The position numbers and the translations under genes were made by a program. Shown piece by piece: positions 25,626 through 34,031 of a stretch of DNA of 64,000 nucleotides. The stretch lies in NCBI RefSeq assembly GCF_900101625.1, contig NZ_FMYZ01000003.1, positions 62,001 through 126,000 on the forward strand, given 5' to 3'. The stretch's first letter is position 1, and each line of letters begins with the position of its first letter. The stretch is from Cupriavidus sp. YR651 (GTDB taxonomy: Bacteria > Pseudomonadota > Gammaproteobacteria > Burkholderiales > Burkholderiaceae). The notes beneath the pieces were generated by a model. It was not told the DNA's origin, did not search any database, and saw nothing but the letters and a program-made list of their open reading frames with translations.

Positions 25626-26330
25626 TCAGCGGTTGCGCGCCGCGAGCACGACCAGGATGACCACCGGCGCGGCCAGGCAGACAAAGCCCAGGGTGGCATA
25701 CGCAAATGCGCCGACCACCGCGCCGCATGCAAAGCCGGCCACGGCAGGCAACATCTTGCGCAACCGGGTGCGGGCTGCGTTCTGCTCCGCCGATGGAATG
25801 CCCGCGCCGTGAAGCGTGTGGACCAGATCGATCACGATCTGCGTGGTATTGCCCGTCATGATGGTCGTGGGGACATGGTCGGGCAGCACCAGCCGGGACT
25901 GCGCGTTTTGCACGCCCATCGCCGCCACGCCGAGCATGCCGGCCAGCAGGGCCAGTGGCGAGTCGGCCACTGTGATCGGCGCTGCCGCCAGACCGCAGGC
26001 CATGAAGCCGGTCAGCAACACGGCCTGCATCCAGAACAATGGGCGCACCGCCGGTAGCTGGCGCCGCTCGCACCGGGCCACCCACAGCGTGGTCAGCGCC
26101 ACCGTGACCACAAACACCGGCAGGGCCAGCAGCTTGGCCAGCACGCCTTGCGACGCGCTGACCAATTCCACGCCAAGCATCACGAAGTTGCCGGTCACGT
26201 GTGCGGTGAACAGGCCGAACAGCGCGATGAAGCCCACCACGTCGACGTAGCCCGCCAGGAAGGCGAGGCAGGTGCCCTGGACGACGGCGGAAGGTGTGGA
26301 GACGACAGGACGGACGTCGGCGGTAGTCAT
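25626..26330 (-). CDS. DUF1275 (YoaK family) membrane protein
   Basis: 234 residues with about six hydrophobic segments. FLAGYVDVVGFIALFGLFTA, followed by HVTGNFV, is the signature of the DUF1275 family, and TTIMTGNTTQ repeats it in the second half. Family function is not established; a transport role is assumed. Inner-membrane. It stands alone between the regulators and the AraC gene. Confidence 0.93.
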   Translation of the reverse strand: MTTADVRPVVSTPSAVVQGTCLAFLAGYVDVVGFIALFGLFTAHVTGNFVMLGVELVSASQGVLAKLLALPVFVVTVALTTLWVARCERRQLPAVRPLFWMQAVLLTGFMACGLAAAPITVADSPLALLAGMLGVAAMGVQNAQSRLVLPDHVPTTIMTGNTTQIVIDLVHTLHGAGIPSAEQNAARTRLRKMLPAVAGFACGAVVGAFAYATLGFVCLAAPVVILVVLAARNR

Positions 26331-26415
26331 GGGGGCGCGACAGGTTGACCGGAGTGCGACGAGCGTAGCACGGCCGGGTGGCGCTGTTCAGGCACCGCTG
26401 CCAAGGCCCCGCCGT

Positions 26416-27372
26416 TCAGGCCCCGCGAAAGCGCGCGCGGTAGTCCGCCGGGGACACGTTCAACTGCCGCAGGAACGCGCGGCGCATGCCGTTGGGGTCG
26501 CTGAAGCCGGTCAGGGAGGCCACGCGCTTGAGCGGGTTGCGGGTTTCCTCCAGCAGCCGCCGCGCGGCTTCGACGCGTGAGCTTTCGACGAACTCCGCTG
26601 GCGTGACCAGCGACTCGCGCTTGAAGATGCGCGCGAAGTTGCGCGTGCTCATGCCGGCGCGCGCCGCCAGGCCGTCCACGGTCAAGGGCTGGTTCAGGTT
26701 CTCCAGGATCCAGTTCTGCACGTCGCGGATACCGCCTTTCTGCGCGACTTGCGCGGCCAGGTGCGCACTGAATTGCGACTGGCCACCGGGCCGCTTCAGG
26801 AACATCACGAATTCGCGCGCCACCTTGAGCGCGATGGCGCGGCCGAAGTCTTCCTCCACCATCGCCAGCGCCAGGTCCAGCCCGGCCGTCACGCCCGCCG
26901 ACGTGTAGAGATTGCCGTCCTTGACGTAGATCTGGTCGGGCTCCACACGCACGCCCGGAAACTGGCCGGCAAGCCTGGCGGTGCTGTTCCAGTGGGTGGT
27001 GACGCGCTTGCCTTCCAGCAGGCCGGCGTTGGCCAGCAGTAGCGCGCCCGAACACACCGAGCCCAGGCGCCGCACCGAGCGCGCATAGCGATGCAGCCAG
27101 GCGCGAATCGCCGGGTCCTGTTCGATCAGGCGTACCTCGGGGCTGCCCGCGATCAGCAGCGTGTCGATATCGGGGCTGCTGGTATCCAGCGTGGTATCCG
27201 GCGTGATGCGCATGCCGTTGGAGGCCGTCAGCGGCCCGGATACGGGCGATACGATCTCGAATTCATAGGCATCGGGGTTGCCGGCCTGGCGCGCGGCTTC
27301 GGCAAAGACATCGATGGGACCCACCAGATCGAGCATCTGGACCTGGGGAAAAGCAAGCACGGCAATCTTCAT
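26416..27372 (-). CDS. GlxA-family transcriptional regulator (DJ-1/PfpI domain plus AraC helix-turn-helix)
   Basis: 318 residues. N-terminal class I glutamine-amidotransferase-like domain (about 1-190) with LLIAGSPEV and the nucleophile-elbow-like GSVCSGALLLANAGLL. C-terminal AraC domain (about 215-315) with GLAARAGMSTRNFARIFKRE and VASLTGFSDPNGMRRAF. Known family role: regulation of amino-acid or quaternary-amine catabolism, with the PfpI domain as ligand sensor. It does not sit beside an obvious target operon. Confidence 0.93.
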   Translation of the reverse strand: MKIAVLAFPQVQMLDLVGPIDVFAEAARQAGNPDAYEFEIVSPVSGPLTASNGMRITPDTTLDTSSPDIDTLLIAGSPEVRLIEQDPAIRAWLHRYARSVRRLGSVCSGALLLANAGLLEGKRVTTHWNSTARLAGQFPGVRVEPDQIYVKDGNLYTSAGVTAGLDLALAMVEEDFGRAIALKVAREFVMFLKRPGGQSQFSAHLAAQVAQKGGIRDVQNWILENLNQPLTVDGLAARAGMSTRNFARIFKRESLVTPAEFVESSRVEAARRLLEETRNPLKRVASLTGFSDPNGMRRAFLRQLNVSPADYRARFRGA

Positions 27373-27628
27373 GGCAATACAGGCGGCGGGGGGTGCCGCG
27401 GCACAACGGGTGTCGATGGCCGGATTCTAGGCAATCAGGCAGCTTCTGCCAGCCCGTCTGGCCGAACATGCCGCCGCGTTGGCCGGCTTTGCGATGTCAG
27501 CAGGGTGGACAAGGCCGCACATGGCGGCATGGCCAACGAGGTTGGCCGAATCTGCACCATTGGCGAGGTTTCGGTCAGCCCCGGCGCTGACCATACTGCG
27601 ATCACCCACCCACCTGATCGAGGGCAAC

Positions 27629-28708
27629 ATGAACATCGCCGCGCTTCCGTCCACCGCCGCCGCCTCCGTCTCCGCCACCACTGCCTCCGCCGCCTCCGTC
27701 TCCGCCACCACTGCCTCCGCCGCTTCCGTCTCCACCGCCACCGGCTCCGCCGCGCAACGCGGGTCGGTGCGGCATCTTCCCGTCAACCTGTTCGGCGCCG
27801 TGATGGGCTTGTCGGGGCTCTCGCTGGCCTGGCGCGGCGCCCACCAGCTGTTCGGGGTCGATCCGCGCGTGGCGCAGGGCATCGGCATCGTCGCCATCGT
27901 CACCTTTCTCCTGCTAGCAGGGGGCTACCTGGTGAAGTGGGCGCGCTATCCGGCCGCTGTGCAGGCCGAGTTTCGTCATCCGATCGCGGGCAACTTCTTC
28001 GGCACCATCACCATCGCCATCCTGCTGCTGTCGTCGATCGTCGGCGCCTACAGCGAGATGGCGGGGCAGGTCATCTGGACGACGGGCGCGCTGGCCACGG
28101 TGGCGCTGACGTTCGTGATCGCCCACCGGCTGCTGCAGGGGCGCGTGGACCCGACGCATGCCGCGCCGGCCTGGCTGATCCCCGGCGTGGCCACGCTGGA
28201 TATCGCCGTGGCCGGCGGCACCATGCCGATGGCGTGGGCGCACGAGGCCAACCTGTTCGCGGTCGCCGTCGGCACGGTGATGGCGCTGGTGTTCTTCGTG
28301 ATGATCGTTTCACGCGTGGTGCACCATGAGCCGCTGCCGGCCGGCATGGTGCCGTCGCTGATCATCCTGATCGCGCCGTTCGAGGTGGGCTTCCTGGCCT
28401 ACGTGAACATGGTGCAGCACGTCGACATGTTCGCCGCCATGCTGTTCTACTTCGGCCTGTTCCTGTTCCTGGCCTTGTCGGCCAAGGTGTTCCGCAAGTC
28501 CATCCCGTTTGCCGCGTCGTGGTGGGCCATCAGCTTTCCGATGGCGGCGCTGGCCAACGCGGCGATCCGCTATGCGGGCCATGCGGATCACAACACCGTG
28601 CTCGATGGCATTGCCGGCCTGCTGCTGGCGGCGCTGACGGTTGCGATCGTGATCCTGTTCGTCCGCACGCTGCATCGCCTGTTCACCGGTCGGCTGCTCG
28701 TGGGCTGA
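27629..28708 (+). CDS. SLAC1/TehA-family transporter
   Basis: 359 residues from the ATG after GAGGG; the frame extends upstream to 27479 without support. After a low-complexity Ser/Thr/Ala N-terminus (about 10-45) there are about ten hydrophobic helices. Motifs HPIAGNFFGTITIAILLLSS and PFEVGFLAYVNM fit the SLAC1/TehA fold (tellurite-resistance/C4-dicarboxylate or anion channel). Conserved Phe and Pro positions line the pore in the family. The N-terminus is built from 30-bp DNA repeats (see repeat). Confidence 0.9.
   Translation: MNIAALPSTAAASVSATTASAASVSATTASAASVSTATGSAAQRGSVRHLPVNLFGAVMGLSGLSLAWRGAHQLFGVDPRVAQGIGIVAIVTFLLLAGGYLVKWARYPAAVQAEFRHPIAGNFFGTITIAILLLSSIVGAYSEMAGQVIWTTGALATVALTFVIAHRLLQGRVDPTHAAPAWLIPGVATLDIAVAGGTMPMAWAHEANLFAVAVGTVMALVFFVMIVSRVVHHEPLPAGMVPSLIILIAPFEVGFLAYVNMVQHVDMFAAMLFYFGLFLFLALSAKVFRKSIPFAASWWAISFPMAALANAAIRYAGHADHNTVLDGIAGLLLAALTVAIVILFVRTLHRLFTGRLLVG
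27668..27740 (+). repeat. 30-bp tandem repeat in the N-terminal coding part of the SLAC1-like gene
   Basis: GTCTCCGCCACCACTGCCTC + CGCCGCCTCC occurs at 27668-27697 and 27698-27727 (one base different), with a degenerate third unit. Encodes Ser-Ala-Thr-Thr-Ala repeats. Confidence 0.85.
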
Positions 28709-28842
28709 GGCACATTCCATCCGATTCCCGTCGACTCGCCGCGCTCGTCACGCACGCCCGACGGCACTAATATCAATCTCGACGGCGCGATCCCTGACGC
28801 ATTCGACTTCTCCTTCGCGTCGCCGGGAACCGGGGACGCAAA

Positions 28843-29637
28843 GTGCCAAACGTGACATCCGACGGGGTTTCGATTCACTACGAGGTCAAGGGCCAGGGTT
28901 CGCCCGTGCTTCTTCTGGCGGGGCTGGCGGGAGTGGGGGCATCCTGGGGTCCACAGATCGACCTGTTCGCCGGGCATCACCAGGTGATCGTGCCTGATCA
29001 CCGCGGCACCGGCGCATCCGAGCGCACCGCACGCGACATGACGATTGCGCAGCACGCACGGGACATGGCGAGGGTCATCGAGGCGGTCGGATGCGGGCCG
29101 GTCCACGTGGTCGGGTCCTCGACCGGCGGCGCCATCGCGCAATGGCTGGCGATTCATCACCGCGAACGATTACGCAGCGCGACCATTGTCTCGTCGATTG
29201 CACGCGCGGATGCGTTCTACCGTCGCCAGTTCGACATGCGTCGACGCATGTTGACCGATTCCGGCCTGCGCGCGTCCACCGAGGCCAACGCACTATTCCT
29301 CTTCGATCCGAGATTCATGCGCCTGCACCCGGAGCGGGTGCAGGCGTGGGTAGACGCTACAGCGGCTGGCACATTCGATCCGGAGATCGGCTTTGCCCGC
29401 ATCGACATGATCGTGGGGCACGACGCCTTCGAGGATCTTCCGTCGATCACGACGCCGACGCTGGTGCTGGTGGGCGAGCGCGACTTCTGCGCCCCGCCGC
29501 ACTTCTCCGCGGAGCTTGCCGAGCGGATTCCGGGTGCCGAATTTGCCATCCTGGATGGTGGCCACTTCATCTTCCTGGAGCATCCCGAACGGCTGCACGA
29601 CACGGTCGAGGCGTTCATCGCCAGGCACGAACGATGA
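28843..29637 (+). CDS. Alpha/beta hydrolase
   Basis: 264 residues; GTG start after GGGGA. Canonical fold: oxyanion region LLLAGLAG, PDHRGTGAS, nucleophile Ser93 in VGSSTGG, acid in LVGERDF, and His in DGGHFIFLEHPER. Cytosolic, no signal peptide. Closest in appearance to RutD/3-oxoadipate enol-lactonase-type hydrolases, but the substrate cannot be deduced. Monocistronic between the transporter and a convergent gene. Confidence 0.92.
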   Translation: MPNVTSDGVSIHYEVKGQGSPVLLLAGLAGVGASWGPQIDLFAGHHQVIVPDHRGTGASERTARDMTIAQHARDMARVIEAVGCGPVHVVGSSTGGAIAQWLAIHHRERLRSATIVSSIARADAFYRRQFDMRRRMLTDSGLRASTEANALFLFDPRFMRLHPERVQAWVDATAAGTFDPEIGFARIDMIVGHDAFEDLPSITTPTLVLVGERDFCAPPHFSAELAERIPGAEFAILDGGHFIFLEHPERLHDTVEAFIARHER

Positions 29638-29671
29638 TCGGCCCTTGCTCCCCAAGCTTGCGATGACCAAA

Positions 29672-29710
29672 AAAAATCGCCCGGCGCGACGCCAATTGGT
29701 CGTGCCGGGC
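29672..29710 (-). terminator. Rho-independent terminator for the DPYTDGAK-repeat gene
   Basis: On the minus strand GCCCGGCACGAC, loop, GTCGCGCCGGGC, GATTTTTTT. Strong GC stem and T-run. Confidence 0.85.
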
Positions 29711-29767
29711 ATATGCCGTTACCCGTCGATTGACGGATACGGCGCATCGCGATGTGACTGATCGTCG

Positions 29768-30091
29768 TTACGGCTTCTTCGCGCCGTCGGTGTAAGGATC
29801 GGGTTTGCCGGTCTTCGCGCCGTCGGTGTACGGATCAGGCTTGCCACTCTTGGCGCCATCCGTATAAGGGTCAGATTTTTTCGGCGCCAGGTCCGACCGT
29901 GTCGAGGTCTTGGCACCATCGGTGTAGGTGTCGAACTTGCCCGCCTTGGCGCCATCGGTGTATGGATCCGGCTTCCCTGCCTTGGCGCCCTGGGTGTATG
30001 GGTCAACCGGCTTTTGCTGCGCGTACGCCATGGGCATCGCCACGACGGCGGCGGCGGCAACAAACAGACTGGACAGTAGGGTCTTGCTCAT
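29768..30091 (-). CDS. Secreted protein with DPYTDGAK repeats
   Basis: 107 residues from the ATG after GAGGTACCT. Signal peptide SKTLLSSLFVAAAAVVAMPM, ending AYAQ. The mature part is almost only six units of about 11-12 residues with the core DPYTDGAK (variants DPYTQGAK and DTYTDGAK), linked by Ala/Ser/Thr-Gly-Lys-Pro. Low complexity, Asp- and Lys-rich, periplasmic or surface. No known domain. It might bind metal or peptidoglycan; this is speculation. Confidence 0.85.
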   Translation of the reverse strand: MSKTLLSSLFVAAAAVVAMPMAYAQQKPVDPYTQGAKAGKPDPYTDGAKAGKFDTYTDGAKTSTRSDLAPKKSDPYTDGAKSGKPDPYTDGAKTGKPDPYTDGAKKP

Positions 30092-30364
30092 AGGTACCTC
30101 GCGAGATGGGCGCAAGTGAGATGCCTGCTTCGACTGCGCCCCAACAAAGCCATCGGGCAGGCGGCTTGATACGAGTACTTCGCTACCTTCAAGGATAGAC
30201 ACTGCGGTGTCAGCTTCCTCGAACGACTTGGCCAGGATCGGCACGCATCCTGCATGCCGGCGGCGGTTGTGGCGGTGGCACCACGCCAGCCGCCGGACCT
30301 TGCAGAAGGTACTGTGTAAACGGATGCGCGCCGGCCTGCCGTTGACCGGTTTGAAGACTGTTTT

Positions 30365-30817
30365 TTAGTGCGCTTTGTTCTTGCGCGGCTGCGGAGTTTC
30401 GCGGACGGTCACGGCAGGCACGTCCACCACATCGCCACTGGCGGTGGCCACTGCGGCGATGTCCGGCATCACCGGCATCGCGGGCAGCAGTATCGGCACG
30501 CCAAGCAGGCGTCCCCAGGCATCGACCCACGCACGCTGGGAGGCGGCGCCCAGTTCGAGCATCGCCGTGGCGTAGTGCAGCGGGATCGACATCAGCGGCA
30601 TCTGGCTGGTCCACTGCCGCGCATAGAACTCCTCTGGATCCTGCGGCATGAAGCACGCCGCCCAGTCGAACTGCGTCTCGTCGATCCAGGACTTGGCGAA
30701 ATCCGAATTGAGACCCATCATCTTGCGCCAGTTATCAAGCAACTGATCGTCGAGCGCGCCAAAGGCCTGGAAGGTAAATGCTGGCATCGGCCACAGAGTC
30801 GGTGGAATGCTGTTCAT
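30365..30817 (-). CDS. Phasin-like hypothetical protein
   Basis: 150 residues, no signal peptide, one long aromatic-rich helical part (FQAFGALDDQLLDNWRKMMG and FYARQWTSQMP) and a hydrophobic stretch (LLGVPILLPAMPVMP). The Trp/Gln pattern recalls polyhydroxyalkanoate granule-associated proteins (phasin-like), common in Cupriavidus. The match is weak. GGAGC lies just upstream of the ATG. Confidence 0.6.
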   Translation of the reverse strand: MNSIPPTLWPMPAFTFQAFGALDDQLLDNWRKMMGLNSDFAKSWIDETQFDWAACFMPQDPEEFYARQWTSQMPLMSIPLHYATAMLELGAASQRAWVDAWGRLLGVPILLPAMPVMPDIAAVATASGDVVDVPAVTVRETPQPRKNKAH

Positions 30818-31183
30818 GGTGGGAAGCTCCGGTTGAAACCTGTGGTGAGGAAAGGCTGCGGTGGGATCGGGCCGGCAAGTGGAACAGAATGACCGGGCGC
30901 GGTGATGACGGCATCACGCCAATCCATAGGGACCATGGCCACATGCTCATCCATACTCGCCCTGCGGTCAACCTGCGTATCGTCTGGTGAGCAGCGTCCG
31001 TCATATCGTCATGCACATGTCATCCGCACGTCATCCGCGAGGTTCCGCCACACGGGATCGACACTGATGATCCGGACGCGCAGGAGCCGTCACACGGATT
31101 TGCGATAGCACCCGACGGGGCGCGCGGCGCGCGGCCTTTTCGCCACAGGCACAATACCGGCTGGATTCGACGGGGGAGGGGAA
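30818..31183. other. Intergenic region, divergent promoters
   Basis: 366 bases between the phasin-like gene and the LysR gene. It must hold both promoters. I see no gene, repeat or clear operator. Confidence 0.5.
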
Positions 31184-32110
31184 ATGGAACTGCGGCAACT
31201 GCGCTACTTTGTCCACGTGGTGGAGCTTGGCAGCATGGGGCAGGCGGCCCAGCGCCTGGGCGTGGTCACGTCGGCGCTGAGCCAGCAGATCAGCCGGCTG
31301 GAGAGCGAGCTGTCCACGCGGCTGCTGCAGCGTACCTCGAGCGGCGTGGTGCCTACGGACGCCGGGCTGGCGTTCTGGCGCCAGGCGCAACTGGCGCTGC
31401 GGCATGCGGACGATGCCGCGCGCGCCGCACGCACGGCGCGGCTGTCGGGCCATGTCAGCGTGGGCATGGCGCCGACCACGCTGGCCGTGCTGGGCCCGCC
31501 GTTCATGGTGGCCATGCGCGAGCGCTATCCGGACATCCGCCTGCATCTGGTGGAGAGCCTGTCCGGCAACCTGGCGACGATGATCGGCGCGCGCCAGCTC
31601 GATCTCGCCGTGCTGTTTCAGCTGGAGCCCAGCCAGCGCCGCAGCGTGACACCGCTGCTGGAAGAGCGCCTGTTCGTGATCGCCCGCCCGGATCAGCCGG
31701 GGCTGCCGGCCACGGATTCCGTCCGCCTGGATCAGCTTGGCGATCTGCCCCTGATCCTGCCCAGTGGTGCCCACGGGCTGCGCGCCGTGCTGAACGCGGC
31801 GCTCGCGCGCGGCCAGCGCCCGCTGAATGTGGTGGCCGAAATCGACGGACTGGCCGTGTTGATGGATGCCGTACGGGCGGGCCTGGGGGCCACGATCCAG
31901 CCCGGCGCCGCCGTGGCGCGCCATCTGGGCGATCCGCTCGCGCTGATCGAGATTGCCGACGCCGGGGTGCAACGCCCGAACCTGCTGGTCAGCCTGTCCG
32001 ACGACGAACTGTCGCCCGCCGGCCTGGCGGCGCGCGGAGTGCTGGACACCGTGGCGCGCGGGCTGGTCACCGCCGGCCGGTGGCCGGGCGCGACCCTTCA
32101 CAAATCCTGA
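31184..32110 (+). CDS. LysR-type transcriptional regulator
   Basis: 308 residues; GGGGAGGGG upstream of the ATG. N-terminal helix-turn-helix (ELRQLRYFVHVVELGSMGQA and SALSQQISRLESEL), then the periplasmic-binding-like effector domain (about 90-300) with HVSVGMAPTTLA. Of the Nac/Cbl-like subgroup by look. It is followed 141 nt downstream by a Bug solute-binding gene, a common arrangement in Burkholderiales, so it may control it; transcription is in the same direction. Confidence 0.92.
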   Translation: MELRQLRYFVHVVELGSMGQAAQRLGVVTSALSQQISRLESELSTRLLQRTSSGVVPTDAGLAFWRQAQLALRHADDAARAARTARLSGHVSVGMAPTTLAVLGPPFMVAMRERYPDIRLHLVESLSGNLATMIGARQLDLAVLFQLEPSQRRSVTPLLEERLFVIARPDQPGLPATDSVRLDQLGDLPLILPSGAHGLRAVLNAALARGQRPLNVVAEIDGLAVLMDAVRAGLGATIQPGAAVARHLGDPLALIEIADAGVQRPNLLVSLSDDELSPAGLAARGVLDTVARGLVTAGRWPGATLHKS

Positions 32111-32250
32111 AGACCTCCCGCCGCGGCGGGGCTGGTGTGCGCGGCAAGACCTCCGTACAGTCTCGGGGCAATGCGAAAAGGGGCAACCCGGGCCAAGGAT
32201 GGCCTTGCCACCTCGCCAAGAATTCCAATGATCCCCAGGAGACCCGCAAG

Positions 32251-33234
32251 ATGACTACCGCTGCGCGCCGCACGGCGCTCAAGGCCCTCGTTGGCGCCGC
32301 CCTCGTATCCACCGGCGCCGTCGCCTTCGCGGCGGACAACTGGCCGTCCAAGCCGATCACGCTGGTCGTGCCGTTCGCCTCGGGCGGCACCACCGACATC
32401 ATCGGCCGCGCCGTGGGCCAGAAGCTCGGCGAAGGACTGGGCCAGCCGATGGTGGTGGATAACCGCCCCGGCGCGGGTGGCACGATCGGCGGGTCCATCG
32501 TGGCGCGCGCCAATCCGGACGGCTACACCTTCCTGCTGGCCACCGTGGCCCACACCATGGCGCCCGGTATCTACAAGACGCTGCCGTACGACTTCCAGAA
32601 GGACCTGGAGCCGATCGGCATGGTGGCGCTCACGCCGAACGTCCTGCTGGTCAATCCGTCGATTCCGGCCAAGACCGTGCAGGAGCTGATTGCCTATATC
32701 AAGGCGCATCCGGGCAAGGTGAACTACGGGTCGGCCGGCATCGGCAGCACCGAGCACCTGTCCGGCGAACTGTTCCGCGCGGCCACGGGCACGGACATCG
32801 CGCACGTGCCGTACAAGGGTGGCGCGCCGATGATGACCGACCTGATCGCCGGGCAGATCCAGATGGCCATCGAGACCAGCCCGTCGGCTAACCCGCATGT
32901 GAAGAGCGGCAAGGTCAAGGCGCTGGCCGTGACCACGGCCCGGCGCTCGGCGGCGTACCCGGGCGTGCCCACGGTGGCGGAAAGCGGCGTGCCCGGCTAC
33001 GAGGTGACTACGTGGTACGCGCTGATGGCGCCGCACGGCACGCCGGAAGCGATCCGGCAGCGCATGAGCGCGGAGCTGGTCAAGGTGCTGAAGCAGCCGG
33101 ACGTGCAGAAGCGCTTCGAGGAGCAGGGCGTGACCGCTGGCGACATGACGCCGCCGCAGCTGGCCGGTTTCATCAAGACCGAAACCACCAAGTGGACCAA
33201 GGTGGCCAAGGATTCCGGCGCCAAGGCCGAATAA
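32251..33234 (+). CDS. Bug family (TctC-type) extracytoplasmic solute-binding protein
   Basis: 327 residues with an N-terminal signal (RRTALKALVGAALVSTGAVA ending AFAA). Bug signatures: WPSKPITLVVPFASGG, VVDNRPGAGGTIGG, ANPDGYTFL, HVPYKGGAPMMTDL and GVPTVAESGVPGYEV. Known role: binding of carboxylates or related compounds in the periplasm, either with a TctAB permease or as a sensor. No permease gene is adjacent. The ligand is unknown. Confidence 0.95.
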   Translation: MTTAARRTALKALVGAALVSTGAVAFAADNWPSKPITLVVPFASGGTTDIIGRAVGQKLGEGLGQPMVVDNRPGAGGTIGGSIVARANPDGYTFLLATVAHTMAPGIYKTLPYDFQKDLEPIGMVALTPNVLLVNPSIPAKTVQELIAYIKAHPGKVNYGSAGIGSTEHLSGELFRAATGTDIAHVPYKGGAPMMTDLIAGQIQMAIETSPSANPHVKSGKVKALAVTTARRSAAYPGVPTVAESGVPGYEVTTWYALMAPHGTPEAIRQRMSAELVKVLKQPDVQKRFEEQGVTAGDMTPPQLAGFIKTETTKWTKVAKDSGAKAE

Positions 33235-33323
33235 GAGGTCGCGCCTGTTGCCGCGGCAAGCCGTGGCTGGCAGAGCAGCAGCACAAGCGGCAGGGCAAGC
33301 GTTGTCCGCCTGCACGCCGCAAA

Positions 33324-33353
33324 GACAAAGGGCCGGGAAACCGGCCCTTTGTC
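33324..33353. terminator. Bidirectional terminator hairpin
   Basis: GACAAAGGGCCGG, tetraloop GAAA, CCGGCCCTTTGTC: perfect 13-bp stem between convergent Bug and LysE genes. Confidence 0.85.
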
Positions 33354-33370
33354 TAGGTTCGCTGGCGGTG

Positions 33371-33988
33371 TTACATCGCCCGCCGGATCTCCGCCACGCC
33401 GAAGGCGGCCAGCGCAAAGCCGGCCGCGCGGTCGATCCACTGCCGCACGCGCAGGCCCAGTGCATGGCGTGCGCCGGACACCATCGTCACCAGCACGCAC
33501 CACCAGGCGATGGAGCCGAAGAACACGCCCAGCACGGTCGTCATTGCGATGCTCGTCGAGAACGCGCCGCGCGGGGCCAGCGTGGCGAACAGCGCGGCGA
33601 ACATGATGATGGTCTGCGGGTTGGTCAGCGTCAGCAGGAATGCGCTGGCAAACGACCGCATTCCGGTGCCATTGCCGCGCAGCGTGGCCGCCTGCTCGGC
33701 GGGCTTCTGGAAGAACGTGCGCAGGCCCAGGTACACCAGGAACAGGCCGGCCACCAGGTGCAGCGGCTTGTCGTAGGCCAGCATGAACTGCGATACGCTG
33801 ACCAGCCCCAGCGCGGCCACCAGGCCGTAGACAGCGTCCCCGCAGGCGATGCCGAAGCCGATGGCGAGACCCGCGCGCGGGCCTTCGGTCAGGGTGCGGC
33901 GGATGCAGAGCATCCCCATCGGGCCCACGGGGGCGGCAACCGCCAGGCCGACGCCGGCCGCGGTCAGGAACAGGGTTGGCAGGGACAT
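33371..33988 (-). CDS. LysE/RhtB-family amino-acid exporter
   Basis: 205 residues, six hydrophobic helices. The family signature GLAVAAPVGPMGMLCIRRTL lies near the N-terminus, followed by GDAVYGLVAALGL and LLTLTNPQTIIMF. Exports amino acids or their derivatives by proton exchange; the substrate is not evident. Start chosen at ATG 33988, which gives the standard length. It shares a terminator with the Bug gene. Confidence 0.93.
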   Translation of the reverse strand: MSLPTLFLTAAGVGLAVAAPVGPMGMLCIRRTLTEGPRAGLAIGFGIACGDAVYGLVAALGLVSVSQFMLAYDKPLHLVAGLFLVYLGLRTFFQKPAEQAATLRGNGTGMRSFASAFLLTLTNPQTIIMFAALFATLAPRGAFSTSIAMTTVLGVFFGSIAWWCVLVTMVSGARHALGLRVRQWIDRAAGFALAAFGVAEIRRAM

Positions 33989-34031
33989 GTCGGCGCGTGT
34001 TCTTGAAATGGATATGCCGAGGATTCTAGCG

